From assembly GCF_001625365.1 (NCBI RefSeq), contig NZ_LJJF01000001.1, forward strand, positions 1,178,001 through 1,242,000: DNA of 64,000 nucleotides. The letters are read 5' to 3'. Below the pieces are notes generated by a model. That model saw only the letters and a program-made list of their open reading frames with translations. It made no database searches and was not told the origin of the DNA. Position 1 is the first letter of the stretch. Each line of letters opens with the position of its first letter. Positions 32,905-40,566 of the stretch are shown piece after piece. The DNA is from Streptomyces sp. MJM8645 (GTDB lineage: Bacteria > Actinomycetota > Actinomycetes > Streptomycetales > Streptomycetaceae). The translations under genes were made by a program, and so were the position numbers.

Positions 32905-33351
32905 TCACGCCCTTCCGGGGCCGAAGGCGAGTTCGCCGACCAGGGCGCGCGGCAGCCCCCGCTCGGCGGCGAGCACCAGCCCGGCCGCAGCCGCCGGTTC
33001 GACGCCCATCAGGTCCGCGGCCTCGGTCAGCCGCATCCCCAGCCGGTAGTGCAGGACGGCGGCGTCGGCCGCCGCGACGGGCAGCAGGCGGTGCAGCACG
33101 TCCTCGCCGTCCTGGCCGTACGGCATCCGGCAGTGCAGGGACACCGCCTCGCGCACCAACACCCACGCTCCGGCCGCAGGGCTGCGCTCGCACACCAGCC
33201 GAGGCCAGCACGCCACCAGTGCCTCCACGACATGGTCGACGACCTCGCCGGCCGCGGGCGTGCGGCCCAGCCGGGCCACGGCGTACCCCCGGTACAGGCC
33301 GCGGCGGCGTTGGACGAACGCGTCCAGGCCCACCGCCTCAGCCCCCGTCAC
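32905..33351 (-). CDS. Sigma-70 region 4-like small protein
   Basis: The 148-residue protein has a helical N-terminal part (GLDAFVQRRRGLYRGYAVARLGRTP) and a C-terminal HTH-like segment. That segment (AAVLHYRLGMRLTEAADLMGVEPAAAAGLVLAAERGL) matches sigma region 4. A full promoter-binding sigma is doubtful because region 2 is not clear. The GTG start at 33351 overlaps the upstream double-HTH gene by 14 bp, with GAGG just before it, so the two are coupled. Confidence 0.7.
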   Translation of the reverse strand: MTGAEAVGLDAFVQRRRGLYRGYAVARLGRTPAAGEVVDHVVEALVACWPRLVCERSPAAGAWVLVREAVSLHCRMPYGQDGEDVLHRLLPVAAADAAVLHYRLGMRLTEAADLMGVEPAAAAGLVLAAERGLPRALVGELAFGPGRA

Positions 33352-34450
33352 GGTCCTCGCCCCCTTCCGGCGCCGCCGAGCGCGCGAAGCACCCGGACGG
33401 TCCGAACTCGTCGGAGTAGACGGCCGCGAGCGCCGCGTAGTGCATGCGTTCCCAGTACGGGCGCAGGTCGCCCGGGTGCCCGCCCAGCGCCGCGGCCAGC
33501 TGGCTGACCACCGGCCAGTCCGGCACGGTCTCGCCCGCCAGCACCGATCGCACCAGCTCCGCCGACACCCCCCGGGCGAGGGCGCACACGGCTTCGGCGT
33601 CGGGCTGCCCGGCCGCCAGGTGCAGGCCCCGGATCGCCCGCAGCATCTGGTCGGCGGCACCCGCCACCGACACCCGCCCAGGGCGCTCGGCGCCCTGGGC
33701 CACCTCCCACAGCAGCCGCAGCTCCTCCGGCACCCCGCCGAAGGCCCGCGCCAGCGTCTGCAGGACCGGCCACGTCGGCACCCGGTCCCCGGCGAGGATG
33801 CGCGAGACGTACGACGGCGAGCACCCGGCCAGCTCCGCGGCGGCCTGCGGGCTCACCCTGCTGCGCTCCTGCAGCGCCGTCAGCGCCGCGGCGAGCAGCC
33901 CCGCACGGGGCCCCGAATCCGGCTCCGGCTCCCCCGCCGAGGCCGGTGCCGGCGCGGCCGGTGCCGCGCCCGAAGCGGTCCCCGGCGCGGGCGGGGCCTG
34001 CCGGTTCGAACGCCGGCTCAGCTGCTGTTCCACCCGCCGCAGGGTCCACCGGCGCCGGGCCGAGTCCGGCTGGACGCCCAGCGCCGACCCGATCTCCCCC
34101 CACTCCATCCCGTCGGCCCGTGCGTCGCGGACGACGGCCGCCACATAGTGGTCGGCGTCACCCCGCAGCGCCCGCGCGCACGCCAGCCTCACCGTCAACG
34201 GCGCCCGGCGCGCCTGCGCCTCCAGCAGTCGGCCGGCACCCGCGTGCACGTCCTCCGCCACCAGTTGCCCCCAGCCCCCGGCCGCCCGGGCGGGGCGGCG
34301 CGCCGCCCCCTTGGCCGCGTCCCGCAGCCTCTGCGCCTGTTTCTGGCACGCCACCCGGTGGTACAGCCGGGGCCGTCCGGCCCTGACCGGCCGCCTGAAC
34401 ACCTCTCCGCACGACGGCAGCGCACACACCACCGTCACCCATCCCGCCAT
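33338..34450 (-). CDS. Regulator with N-terminal Cys motif and two XRE-type HTH segments
   Basis: The 370-residue protein begins with a Cys-containing module (CALPSCGEVFRR, then YHRVACQKQ), possibly a small zinc site. A basic helix (WGEIGSALGVQPDSARRRW) and a Pro/Ala linker follow. Two related HTH units are AAELAGCSPSYVSRILAGDR and a later SVLAGETVPDWPVVSQLAAALGG. The start is ATG 34450, with GTG 34456 as an alternative. It is coupled to the sigma-like gene downstream. The target is unknown. Confidence 0.7.
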   Translation of the reverse strand: MAGWVTVVCALPSCGEVFRRPVRAGRPRLYHRVACQKQAQRLRDAAKGAARRPARAAGGWGQLVAEDVHAGAGRLLEAQARRAPLTVRLACARALRGDADHYVAAVVRDARADGMEWGEIGSALGVQPDSARRRWTLRRVEQQLSRRSNRQAPPAPGTASGAAPAAPAPASAGEPEPDSGPRAGLLAAALTALQERSRVSPQAAAELAGCSPSYVSRILAGDRVPTWPVLQTLARAFGGVPEELRLLWEVAQGAERPGRVSVAGAADQMLRAIRGLHLAAGQPDAEAVCALARGVSAELVRSVLAGETVPDWPVVSQLAAALGGHPGDLRPYWERMHYAALAAVYSDEFGPSGCFARSAAPEGGEDRDGG

Positions 34451-34536
34451 CCTCACCCGCTCTTTTCTCTCTCCCTCGGCGGTATTTCCACCCCCGGGGG
34501 CGGGCCGCGGCGCGCGGCGCCCCCGGGGCCGACGGA

Positions 34537-34570
34537 CCGGGGGGCGTCCGCCACGGCGGACGCCCCCCGG
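34537..34570. terminator. Very strong hairpin terminator
   Basis: Positions 34537-34552 and 34555-34570 are a perfect 16-bp inverted repeat with a 2-nt turn. It lies 9 bp past the stop of the small leftward gene at 34579-34842 and insulates the double-HTH operon from it. Confidence 0.8.
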
Positions 34571-34578
34571 CCGCCCTG

Positions 34579-34842
34579 CTACGGGTGCAGCCGCAGCCGC
34601 CGGAACCGGCATCGCGCCTGACCGGCGGCGGTGACCAGAGCGCCGATTCCGGCGAACCGCCACCCCGCCCGTCTGTCGGCACATGCCAGTGGCACAGTCG
34701 TGGCCGGGGCGACCGAGCCGAGGGAGACCGAAACTCGCCAGTAATCAAAGCCGGACGGCCTTCGGGCCGGCAGCGGGACACTGGTACGTTCGGTGGTGAT
34801 CACGGGACGCATCAACCGCCCCGTGAGGGCGTAGCAGTGCAT
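34579..34842 (-). CDS. Small hypothetical protein (87 aa)
   Basis: The frame MHCYALTGRLMRPVITTERTS and onward has GGAGG 6 nt before its ATG and ends directly at a strong terminator, so transcription and translation are likely. The protein is Arg- and Val-rich with three Cys. No family is recognised. Confidence 0.5.
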   Translation of the reverse strand: MHCYALTGRLMRPVITTERTSVPLPARRPSGFDYWRVSVSLGSVAPATTVPLACADRRAGWRFAGIGALVTAAGQARCRFRRLRLHP

Positions 34843-35506
34843 GACACTCCTCCGCTCCGGGCCCCGGCCGACGGTGGACAGACCATGGCCGGGGCTGCGC
34901 TTTCTTGACGCTGAAAAAGGTACTCCTCCGTGAAAGCGGTTTGCACCGCAGATGTCTCAACCCGGTACTGCACGTGCCGATGGGAATGGCATTGCCGGTG
35001 AGTTCCAGCAGTGCCTGCGGACCTCGCAGCGACACCGGTTCCGCTCTCACCATGGCGTGACGATCGGACAGAATCGGGCATGTGTTGACGCTATCCGGGC
35101 TCTACCGATCGGTAATAGCCGATTTCCGGGCCGGTGCACCGCGTGGCGACTACAGGGCCGTAGATGGACGGGCCGGTTTTCGGTATTCATCGAATTGCAG
35201 ATGCAAGCAATCGGATGATGAGATTCCACAAAAGCCGTGATGCAAGTCACATGATGTGGCGGTCGCGGGCGTCGATCATCGCGCGAGCGCACGGTACGGA
35301 CAGATCGCCCGGCTCCATTTGCCGTGGCCTCAGGAGGACCCGGCGGGTCCGCTGACAGCTCGTCAGCAAGGGCGGCAAGAGGTCGGCAAAAGGTCAGCAT
35401 CGGTCCGATTGAAGGCTGCCGCGCCGCCCCGAACGCGCGAGTCGACGTGACATCCCACAGGCCCCCCACCCAACCAGCGCGCGCCTCACGAACGCGTTTC
35501 ACCAGG
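34843..35506. other. Gene-poor region before the integration site
   Basis: I see no supported gene. The segment 35050-35260 is AT-richer than the chromosome average. Near its right end is a cluster of GTCAGCAA-like repeats (35362-35399) that resembles the repeats beside the integrase gene. Confidence 0.5.
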
Positions 35507-35741
35507 TCAGCGCACGCGCCCCCGCGCCTTCAGCGGGAGGGCGGGGAGTTCCGGCGCGCGCAGGCGGTCGCCGGCGTAGCCGTGGACGTCGCCGAAGCGG
35601 GCGGTGGACATCCAGTCCTCGCGGGCCCGGGTGATCTCCTCGCCGGTGCGGCCGATGAAGTTCCACCACATACCACGGTTCTGCCGTTTCTTCCCAGCTC
35701 AGGGGCTTGATCGACCATCCGGGGTCAGCAAAAGGTCAGCA
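35381..35741. repeat. Near-identical 19-bp direct repeats flanking the pirin fragment
   Basis: Positions 35381-35399 and 35723-35741 match at 18 of 19 bp; the right copy reads GGTCAGCAAAAGGTCAGCA. Each is itself two GGTCAGCA units. The right copy lies just upstream of the integrase, where arm-type recombinase sites are expected. The left copy is beyond the 3' end of the pirin fragment. Confidence 0.7.
35507..35671 (-). pseudogene. C-terminal fragment of a pirin gene (attachment-site half)
   Basis: The leftward frame encodes MWWNFIGRTGEEITRARED and then RFGDVHGYAGDRLRAPELPA, ending at a natural stop. This is the conserved C-terminal end of pirin (cupin-fold) proteins. Immediately upstream the similarity stops at the MWWNF codons and an in-frame TGA follows. 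The rest of the gene has therefore been displaced by the element that starts here. Pirin genes are known integration targets in Streptomyces, since the phiC31 attB lies in one. The 5' part should lie at the far end of the element, outside the window. Confidence 0.85.
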
Positions 35742-35763
35742 AGACGCCCGGGAGTCGACAACC

Positions 35764-36918
35764 ATGGCCACCATCAACCTCGTCCGCGGCATGGGCAGCT
35801 TCTTCAAGGAGTGCGAGCACCCCGAGAGCCGATGGCCGAGGTGCCCTCACGAGTACAAGATCCGCTACCGCAACGCGGCCGGGAGGCAGACGGAAGAGTC
35901 CGGTTTCGCGACCCAGGACAAGGCGAAGGCCCGACTCGCCGAGGTGTACCAGGCCCGGAAGAACTCCCCGCAGAGCCAGCGCAAGGCGGAGCGGATCCAG
36001 AAGTACGGCCCGATGCAGTTCCACGAGTACGTCAAGGAGTGGAAGGCCGGCCAGCGTGACCTCGGCCCGGCCTCGCTCCGCCACCTCGACTCGCTCCTCG
36101 AACACCACCTCTACCCCGCCTTCCATAGCCGCCGGATGGGCACCTTCGACCACAAGGTCGTCGACGCCTTCATCCAGACCATGGAGCGAAGCGGCGTCGG
36201 CCTCGCCACCCAGTCCAACGCCTTCGACAAGCTGAAGTCAATCCTCCTCGACGCCCACCGCCTCGGCCTCTACGACGAGAATCCGCTCGACGGTGTCGCA
36301 CCGCCCCAGTACGACCCCAAGCGCGCCGTCATCCCTTCTCCCACCCAGCTCCAGGGCATACGGACGGCCGGCGACGACACCTTCCGCCTCATCGCCGACC
36401 TCATGAGCGGTTGCGGCCTCCGCAACGGCGAAGCGGCAGCCGTCAACCTCAAGAACCTCGTCGCGGACGACGTCTACCGCGTCACCGAACAGGTCAACCA
36501 GACCACCAAGGACTACGCGCCGCTCAAACACCGCAAGGAAGGCGAATACCGCGACGTCCCGCTACCTACCCGCACCCGGCTGAGCATCCTCTCGTACGCG
36601 GACACGTACGGCACCGTCGACGGGTACCTCCTCCGCCACCCCCGAGACCTCAGCAAGCCCTACCCATACCACCTGCTGCAGAACCAGTGGCAGCGCGTCG
36701 TCAAGAAGTCCGACGTCGACATCCCCGGAGGCATGGTGATCTACGGCCTCCGCCACTTCTTCGCCTCGAACTGTCTCAGCCACAACCTCCCCATCACCGA
36801 CGTCGCCGAGTGGATGGGCCACAAGAGCATCGACGTCACCTTCAAGATCTACCGCCACCTCATGCCCGGCTCCATAGGCCGCGCCGCCCAGGTCCTCGAC
36901 CTCGGCCTCGCCTCCTGA
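35764..36918 (+). CDS. int: Tyrosine recombinase (integrase) of the integrative element
   Basis: The 384-residue protein has an N-terminal arm-binding-like region and a core-binding domain (FHEYVKEWKAGQRDLGPASL). The catalytic domain has Arg in CGLRNGEA, the box II YGLRHFFAS, HKS in WMGHKSIDVTF and the nucleophile Tyr in KIYRHLMPG. The box II His is replaced by Tyr (YGLR instead of HxLR), which occurs in some active members. ATG 35764 is preferred over upstream in-frame codons, because the MATINLVRGMGS start suits the family. It sits 93 bp from the pirin junction, typical of an element end. Confidence 0.92.
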   Translation: MATINLVRGMGSFFKECEHPESRWPRCPHEYKIRYRNAAGRQTEESGFATQDKAKARLAEVYQARKNSPQSQRKAERIQKYGPMQFHEYVKEWKAGQRDLGPASLRHLDSLLEHHLYPAFHSRRMGTFDHKVVDAFIQTMERSGVGLATQSNAFDKLKSILLDAHRLGLYDENPLDGVAPPQYDPKRAVIPSPTQLQGIRTAGDDTFRLIADLMSGCGLRNGEAAAVNLKNLVADDVYRVTEQVNQTTKDYAPLKHRKEGEYRDVPLPTRTRLSILSYADTYGTVDGYLLRHPRDLSKPYPYHLLQNQWQRVVKKSDVDIPGGMVIYGLRHFFASNCLSHNLPITDVAEWMGHKSIDVTFKIYRHLMPGSIGRAAQVLDLGLAS

Positions 36919-36925
36919 ACCACGA

Positions 36926-36954
36926 GAGGCCCTGTCCTGTTGGGACAGGGCCTC
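36926..36954. terminator. Bidirectional terminator between int and the excisionase gene
   Basis: GAGGCCCTGTCC (36926-36937) and GGACAGGGCCTC (36943-36954) form a perfect 12-bp stem with a 5-nt loop between two convergent stops. Confidence 0.85.
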
Positions 36955-36976
36955 CCCCGCGCGTCCGGTGGCGGTA

Positions 36977-37168
36977 TCAGCCGCCAGCCGTCCGCTGCTG
37001 CTTCACCCACGCCTGGACCTCGGACACCTTGAACTGAAGCTTCGCGTTCCTCCCGCACCCGAACCTGTACGGGACGAGACCCGCACGCGGCGCTTCGCGG
37101 TACACCCACGGAACCGACATGTTCAAGTACTCCGCCGTCTCTTTAACGCTCATGAACTGCTGAGCCAC
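36977..37168 (-). CDS. xis: Excisionase-like HTH protein
   Basis: The 63-residue protein carries the winged-helix excisionase/MerR-like pattern MSVKETAEYLNMSVPWVYRE, a basic RFGCGRN turn and FKVSEVQAWVKQQ. It should be the recombination directionality factor for the adjacent integrase. GGAGG 4-5 nt before GTG 37168 sets the start. It is encoded opposite and convergent to int, so integrase and excisionase are under separate promoters. Confidence 0.85.
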   Translation of the reverse strand: MAQQFMSVKETAEYLNMSVPWVYREAPRAGLVPYRFGCGRNAKLQFKVSEVQAWVKQQRTAGG

Positions 37169-37650
37169 GGAACCTCCTCTGCGACAGCCACCAAGGCGGC
37201 ACAGAGGTTCACATGCGAACAAATACTTGGCCAAGCCGAAATCTCGTGCTACTAGAGAACGCCTCCCGACAAGCGCTGCCTGGCTGCAAATCACCGGACT
37301 AACGCCACTGGGCCCAGAGCCCGAGAGGGGGTGACAGTCCGTCCGCAAAGCCAGTCCGCCACCGCCACGCCATCGGCTCCGGACTCCGTGCCGACCATGG
37401 TCGCAGCAACGGCTCTATCCGATCCCAAAGCTCGTCGTCCACCACCCACGGCCTGTTGCTCACACCGTCGCGAACAGACGAATCGTCACATCGGCCACGC
37501 TCAACCTGCAGGCATCAACGAGATCGTGTTACGAGCTCTGAGCAGCCCCCGCCGGACGGGCTCGAGACCGGGACCCGAGGCGATAGATTTGGGTGCTTGC
37601 TCGACGCCGTGCCACGGTCGCCGGTGACGCTGACAAGGAGTGAAGGGAAC
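37169..37650. other. Intergenic region before the defence operon
   Basis: No supported gene. It should hold the promoter of the excisionase gene and of the rightward defence operon. A frame-compatible extension of the first operon gene reaches to 37456 but lacks a ribosome-binding site and family similarity. Confidence 0.5.
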
Positions 37651-40566
37651 ATGGTCCGAGTGCACCAGGCCGCCGACGGGGACGCCCTCGCGGAGCTGGC
37701 CGCCGCTTCCGCGAACTTCGGCTTCCTGCTGCCGCTGGAGCCACTCCTGCTGCTTCACGGCGCGGGTGCCGAGGCCGACGCACGTGATCGCCCGGACCGG
37801 TCCCTCGCCCACGCCCGGCAGTTCGCGGAGGTGCTGACCACGGAGTCCGCCCGGCTGCTCGGCCCAGAGTCCGCAGACGGCGTGGCCGACGGTCCGGTGC
37901 ACCGCGCACTCACGGAACTGCGACACTCCGGCAACCCCGCGCCCAGCGGCGAGGCTGGACCGGACGACCTGTCCCGTGCCCGGCGTCTCGTACGGCACTG
38001 TTTCGACCTGGGCGTCTGGTACTTCCGGCTGCGGACCGGAGTCCGTGACGCACTCTCCTTCGTCCCGCCAGCCGAATGGGACGGCACTCCGGCGGACTCA
38101 CCACACTGCCAGGTCACCGTGCGGGAGCCGGTGACTGACCTGGCCACCTGGGTCGCCCTGCTCGATGAGTACGTCCCCGCGCTGCGGCGGACCTTCGACC
38201 GACAAACGCCTGCCGAGGCGGCCACCCGCGTCACCCTGAAGGCACGGGCGGCCCTCCTGAAGGCGGAGTGGCGCGTCGCGGACCTGCTGACCGAGGCGGG
38301 ATGGACCGTGCGGGACGATTCAAGCGCGTCTCACCAGCTGCTGGCACGAGGGATCGCGGTACGGGGTACGGCGCAATCGGACGAGGCGGCGGGACCGAAC
38401 TTCGTGCTCTGCGTCGACGGCCGGCCGGTGGGCGCCGTCGAGGTGCGGCCCCACGGCGGGGATATGCGGGCGGCGATGGCCCGGACCCGTGGGACCGGTA
38501 CTCCAGCGACGGCGTCTGCAGAGCGGCGGATGCCCTACGCCTACGCCACCGACGGCGTCCGGGTGCTGTTCAGGAACGGGGACGACCCCGAGCCACGCCC
38601 CCGGGAGGTCTTCACCTTCCACCAGCCGGAAACGGTGGCGCGCTGGCTACGTGAGGCGGCGGCTGACCCCCAGACGCCGACGTTCGAGAGCCGCGTGCGT
38701 CACCGTCTCCCGGACCTTGTCGATGACGGCTATCTCCAGGACTCCCTCCGGTCGGTGCAGTACGACGCGGTACGGGCGTTCGAGAGTTCCCTGCGTCGGG
38801 GCGAACGCCGGGCCATGGTCCAGATCGCCGTCGGGGGCGGCCGGACGGTCATGGCCGTCACTGCGGCCCACCGCTTGCTGCGGCACGCCCGGGCCCACCG
38901 GATCCTTTTCCTGGTCGACCGGGTGGCGCTCGAAATGCAGGGACTGGCGACCTTCGCGGCGTACTCCGGCCCCGGCGACGACGGCCGGAAGTTCACCGAG
39001 CTATACCGGGTAGAGCGGCTGGGCTCGCACATCGTTCCGTCCCACAGGGTCATCGTGAGCACCGTGCAGCGGCTATTCAGCGCCCTGTCCGAGGGCGATC
39101 CGACGTCCGGAGTTCGCTACCGGCCCGATCTGCCTCCCGAGTCCTTCGACCTCATCATCGCTGACGAATGCCACCGATCCGTCTCCGCCCAATGGCGTGC
39201 GCTGTTCGACTACTTCGACGCCCCAGTACTCGGCCTGACGGCCACTCCGACGGATCGGGCGCTGGAGGTCTTCCATAGCAATGTCGTCAGCTCCTACACG
39301 TTCGAGGACGCCGTCGCTGACGACCAAGCCGTGGGCATCACCGTCTACCCCGTCGGAGGCCTCCCTGCACGACCGGAGTGGACGGACACACTGGAGGAGG
39401 GGTACGACCCCGACGCCGAGGAGACCCCCAGGCCGCAGCATCGCTCCATGGTGAGCGGCAAGGCGCTCCACTCCGTGCTGACGGCGTTCAAAGAGGGGCT
39501 GCCGTCGATGTTCCCCGAGCGGGCGGATCTCGGTTCCGGGGACGTGGCGCTGCCCAAGACCGTCATCTACGCGGCCAACGACCGTCACGCGGACGAGGTG
39601 GTCGCGGCAATGCGCACGGTATTCGGGCAGGGATCCGACTTCTGTCGGAAGGTCACTCTTAAGAGCAGATCACCGTACCTGCGGCTTGCGGACTTCCGTA
39701 ACACAGTCGAACTGCGGGTTGTTGTCGTGGTGGGCCTGGTGCTCGCGGGGTCGGATACCGCCCCCGTCGAATGCGTGCTGTTCCTGAGGGACGTCAAGTC
39801 CGTGGACCTCTATTTCCAGATGATCGCGGTCGGGACGCGCCCCATCGCGCCAGCAGAACTGCGGGCAGTCACCCCTGGCGCTTCGGCCAAGACCAAGTGC
39901 GTGCTCGTGGATCCGTTCGACGTCACCCGGCATCATGCCGGTCTGTTGTCCACGATGCGGAAGCGTGGGCGGGAGGAGGACGCCTACGAGGACCCGGCAT
40001 CGGCAACGGTCGATGACGACGCTGAGGTCATGCGTCGCTGGCGGTCCTTTCTCCAGGCGGGCAACGGCCCGGCGCGGGATCTCATCTCCGGCACTCGGAT
40101 TCTGACTGAGGGGGACATCCGGAGGCTCCGCTCATGGGTAGAGTCCCTGGCGCAGCAGCCGCACGGCCTGACGGCGGAGCGGATCTGGAGCGCCTACGAA
40201 CGCACCGGTGTCGCCGTGTCGGAATCCCGCCGGCCACAAACTCCGAAGGGTCCCATGGACCTCCTCACCCTCGTCCGGTACGAAGCGAGCCTGGAGCCGC
40301 GCCCGCGCCCCTACCGCGACCAGGTCTTCGACCGGCTCGACGTGTGGACTGATCGCCAGGAGCGCCGGGGGCGGCCCTTCGATCCCGATCAGCTCTGGTG
40401 GTTGAAGCACATCGCGGACGGCGCGGCGGCCAGCGGATACTTCGCCACCACGTTGCTAGACACTGTTCCTTTCACTCTCCGGGGCGGCACGTCGGGCTTC
40501 CTGCGCGCCTTCGGCGAGCAGAGCGGCGTCCGCCTGCTGGACGAGCTGAACGGGGCGCTCGCGTGA
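37651..40566 (+). CDS. HsdR-like protein with substituted nuclease and helicase residues
   Basis: The 971-residue protein has the type I restriction-subunit order: helical N terminus, HsdR_N-type nuclease fold, SF2 helicase and an EcoEI_R-type C terminus (DQLWWLKHIADG). Key residues differ from consensus. The nuclease D-E-x-K triad reads Asn250, Glu264, Arg266. Walker A reads GGGRT with Arg398 at the Lys position. Motif V GVDxP reads GSDTAP, and motif VI reads QMIAVGTR in place of QMIGRGTR. DECH (505-508) and LGLTATP are intact. The fold is kept while cleavage and ATP-driven translocation look impaired. AAGGAG and AAGGGAA precede the ATG. It overlaps the next gene by 4 bp. Confidence 0.88.
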   Translation: MVRVHQAADGDALAELAAASANFGFLLPLEPLLLLHGAGAEADARDRPDRSLAHARQFAEVLTTESARLLGPESADGVADGPVHRALTELRHSGNPAPSGEAGPDDLSRARRLVRHCFDLGVWYFRLRTGVRDALSFVPPAEWDGTPADSPHCQVTVREPVTDLATWVALLDEYVPALRRTFDRQTPAEAATRVTLKARAALLKAEWRVADLLTEAGWTVRDDSSASHQLLARGIAVRGTAQSDEAAGPNFVLCVDGRPVGAVEVRPHGGDMRAAMARTRGTGTPATASAERRMPYAYATDGVRVLFRNGDDPEPRPREVFTFHQPETVARWLREAAADPQTPTFESRVRHRLPDLVDDGYLQDSLRSVQYDAVRAFESSLRRGERRAMVQIAVGGGRTVMAVTAAHRLLRHARAHRILFLVDRVALEMQGLATFAAYSGPGDDGRKFTELYRVERLGSHIVPSHRVIVSTVQRLFSALSEGDPTSGVRYRPDLPPESFDLIIADECHRSVSAQWRALFDYFDAPVLGLTATPTDRALEVFHSNVVSSYTFEDAVADDQAVGITVYPVGGLPARPEWTDTLEEGYDPDAEETPRPQHRSMVSGKALHSVLTAFKEGLPSMFPERADLGSGDVALPKTVIYAANDRHADEVVAAMRTVFGQGSDFCRKVTLKSRSPYLRLADFRNTVELRVVVVVGLVLAGSDTAPVECVLFLRDVKSVDLYFQMIAVGTRPIAPAELRAVTPGASAKTKCVLVDPFDVTRHHAGLLSTMRKRGREEDAYEDPASATVDDDAEVMRRWRSFLQAGNGPARDLISGTRILTEGDIRRLRSWVESLAQQPHGLTAERIWSAYERTGVAVSESRRPQTPKGPMDLLTLVRYEASLEPRPRPYRDQVFDRLDVWTDRQERRGRPFDPDQLWWLKHIADGAAASGYFATTLLDTVPFTLRGGTSGFLRAFGEQSGVRLLDELNGALA

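Noticed and set aside
35707..35763. Upstream ATG for the integrase at 35707
   Set aside because: It would add 19 residues lacking family similarity, read from the repeat-containing junction DNA; ATG 35764 fits the family start better.
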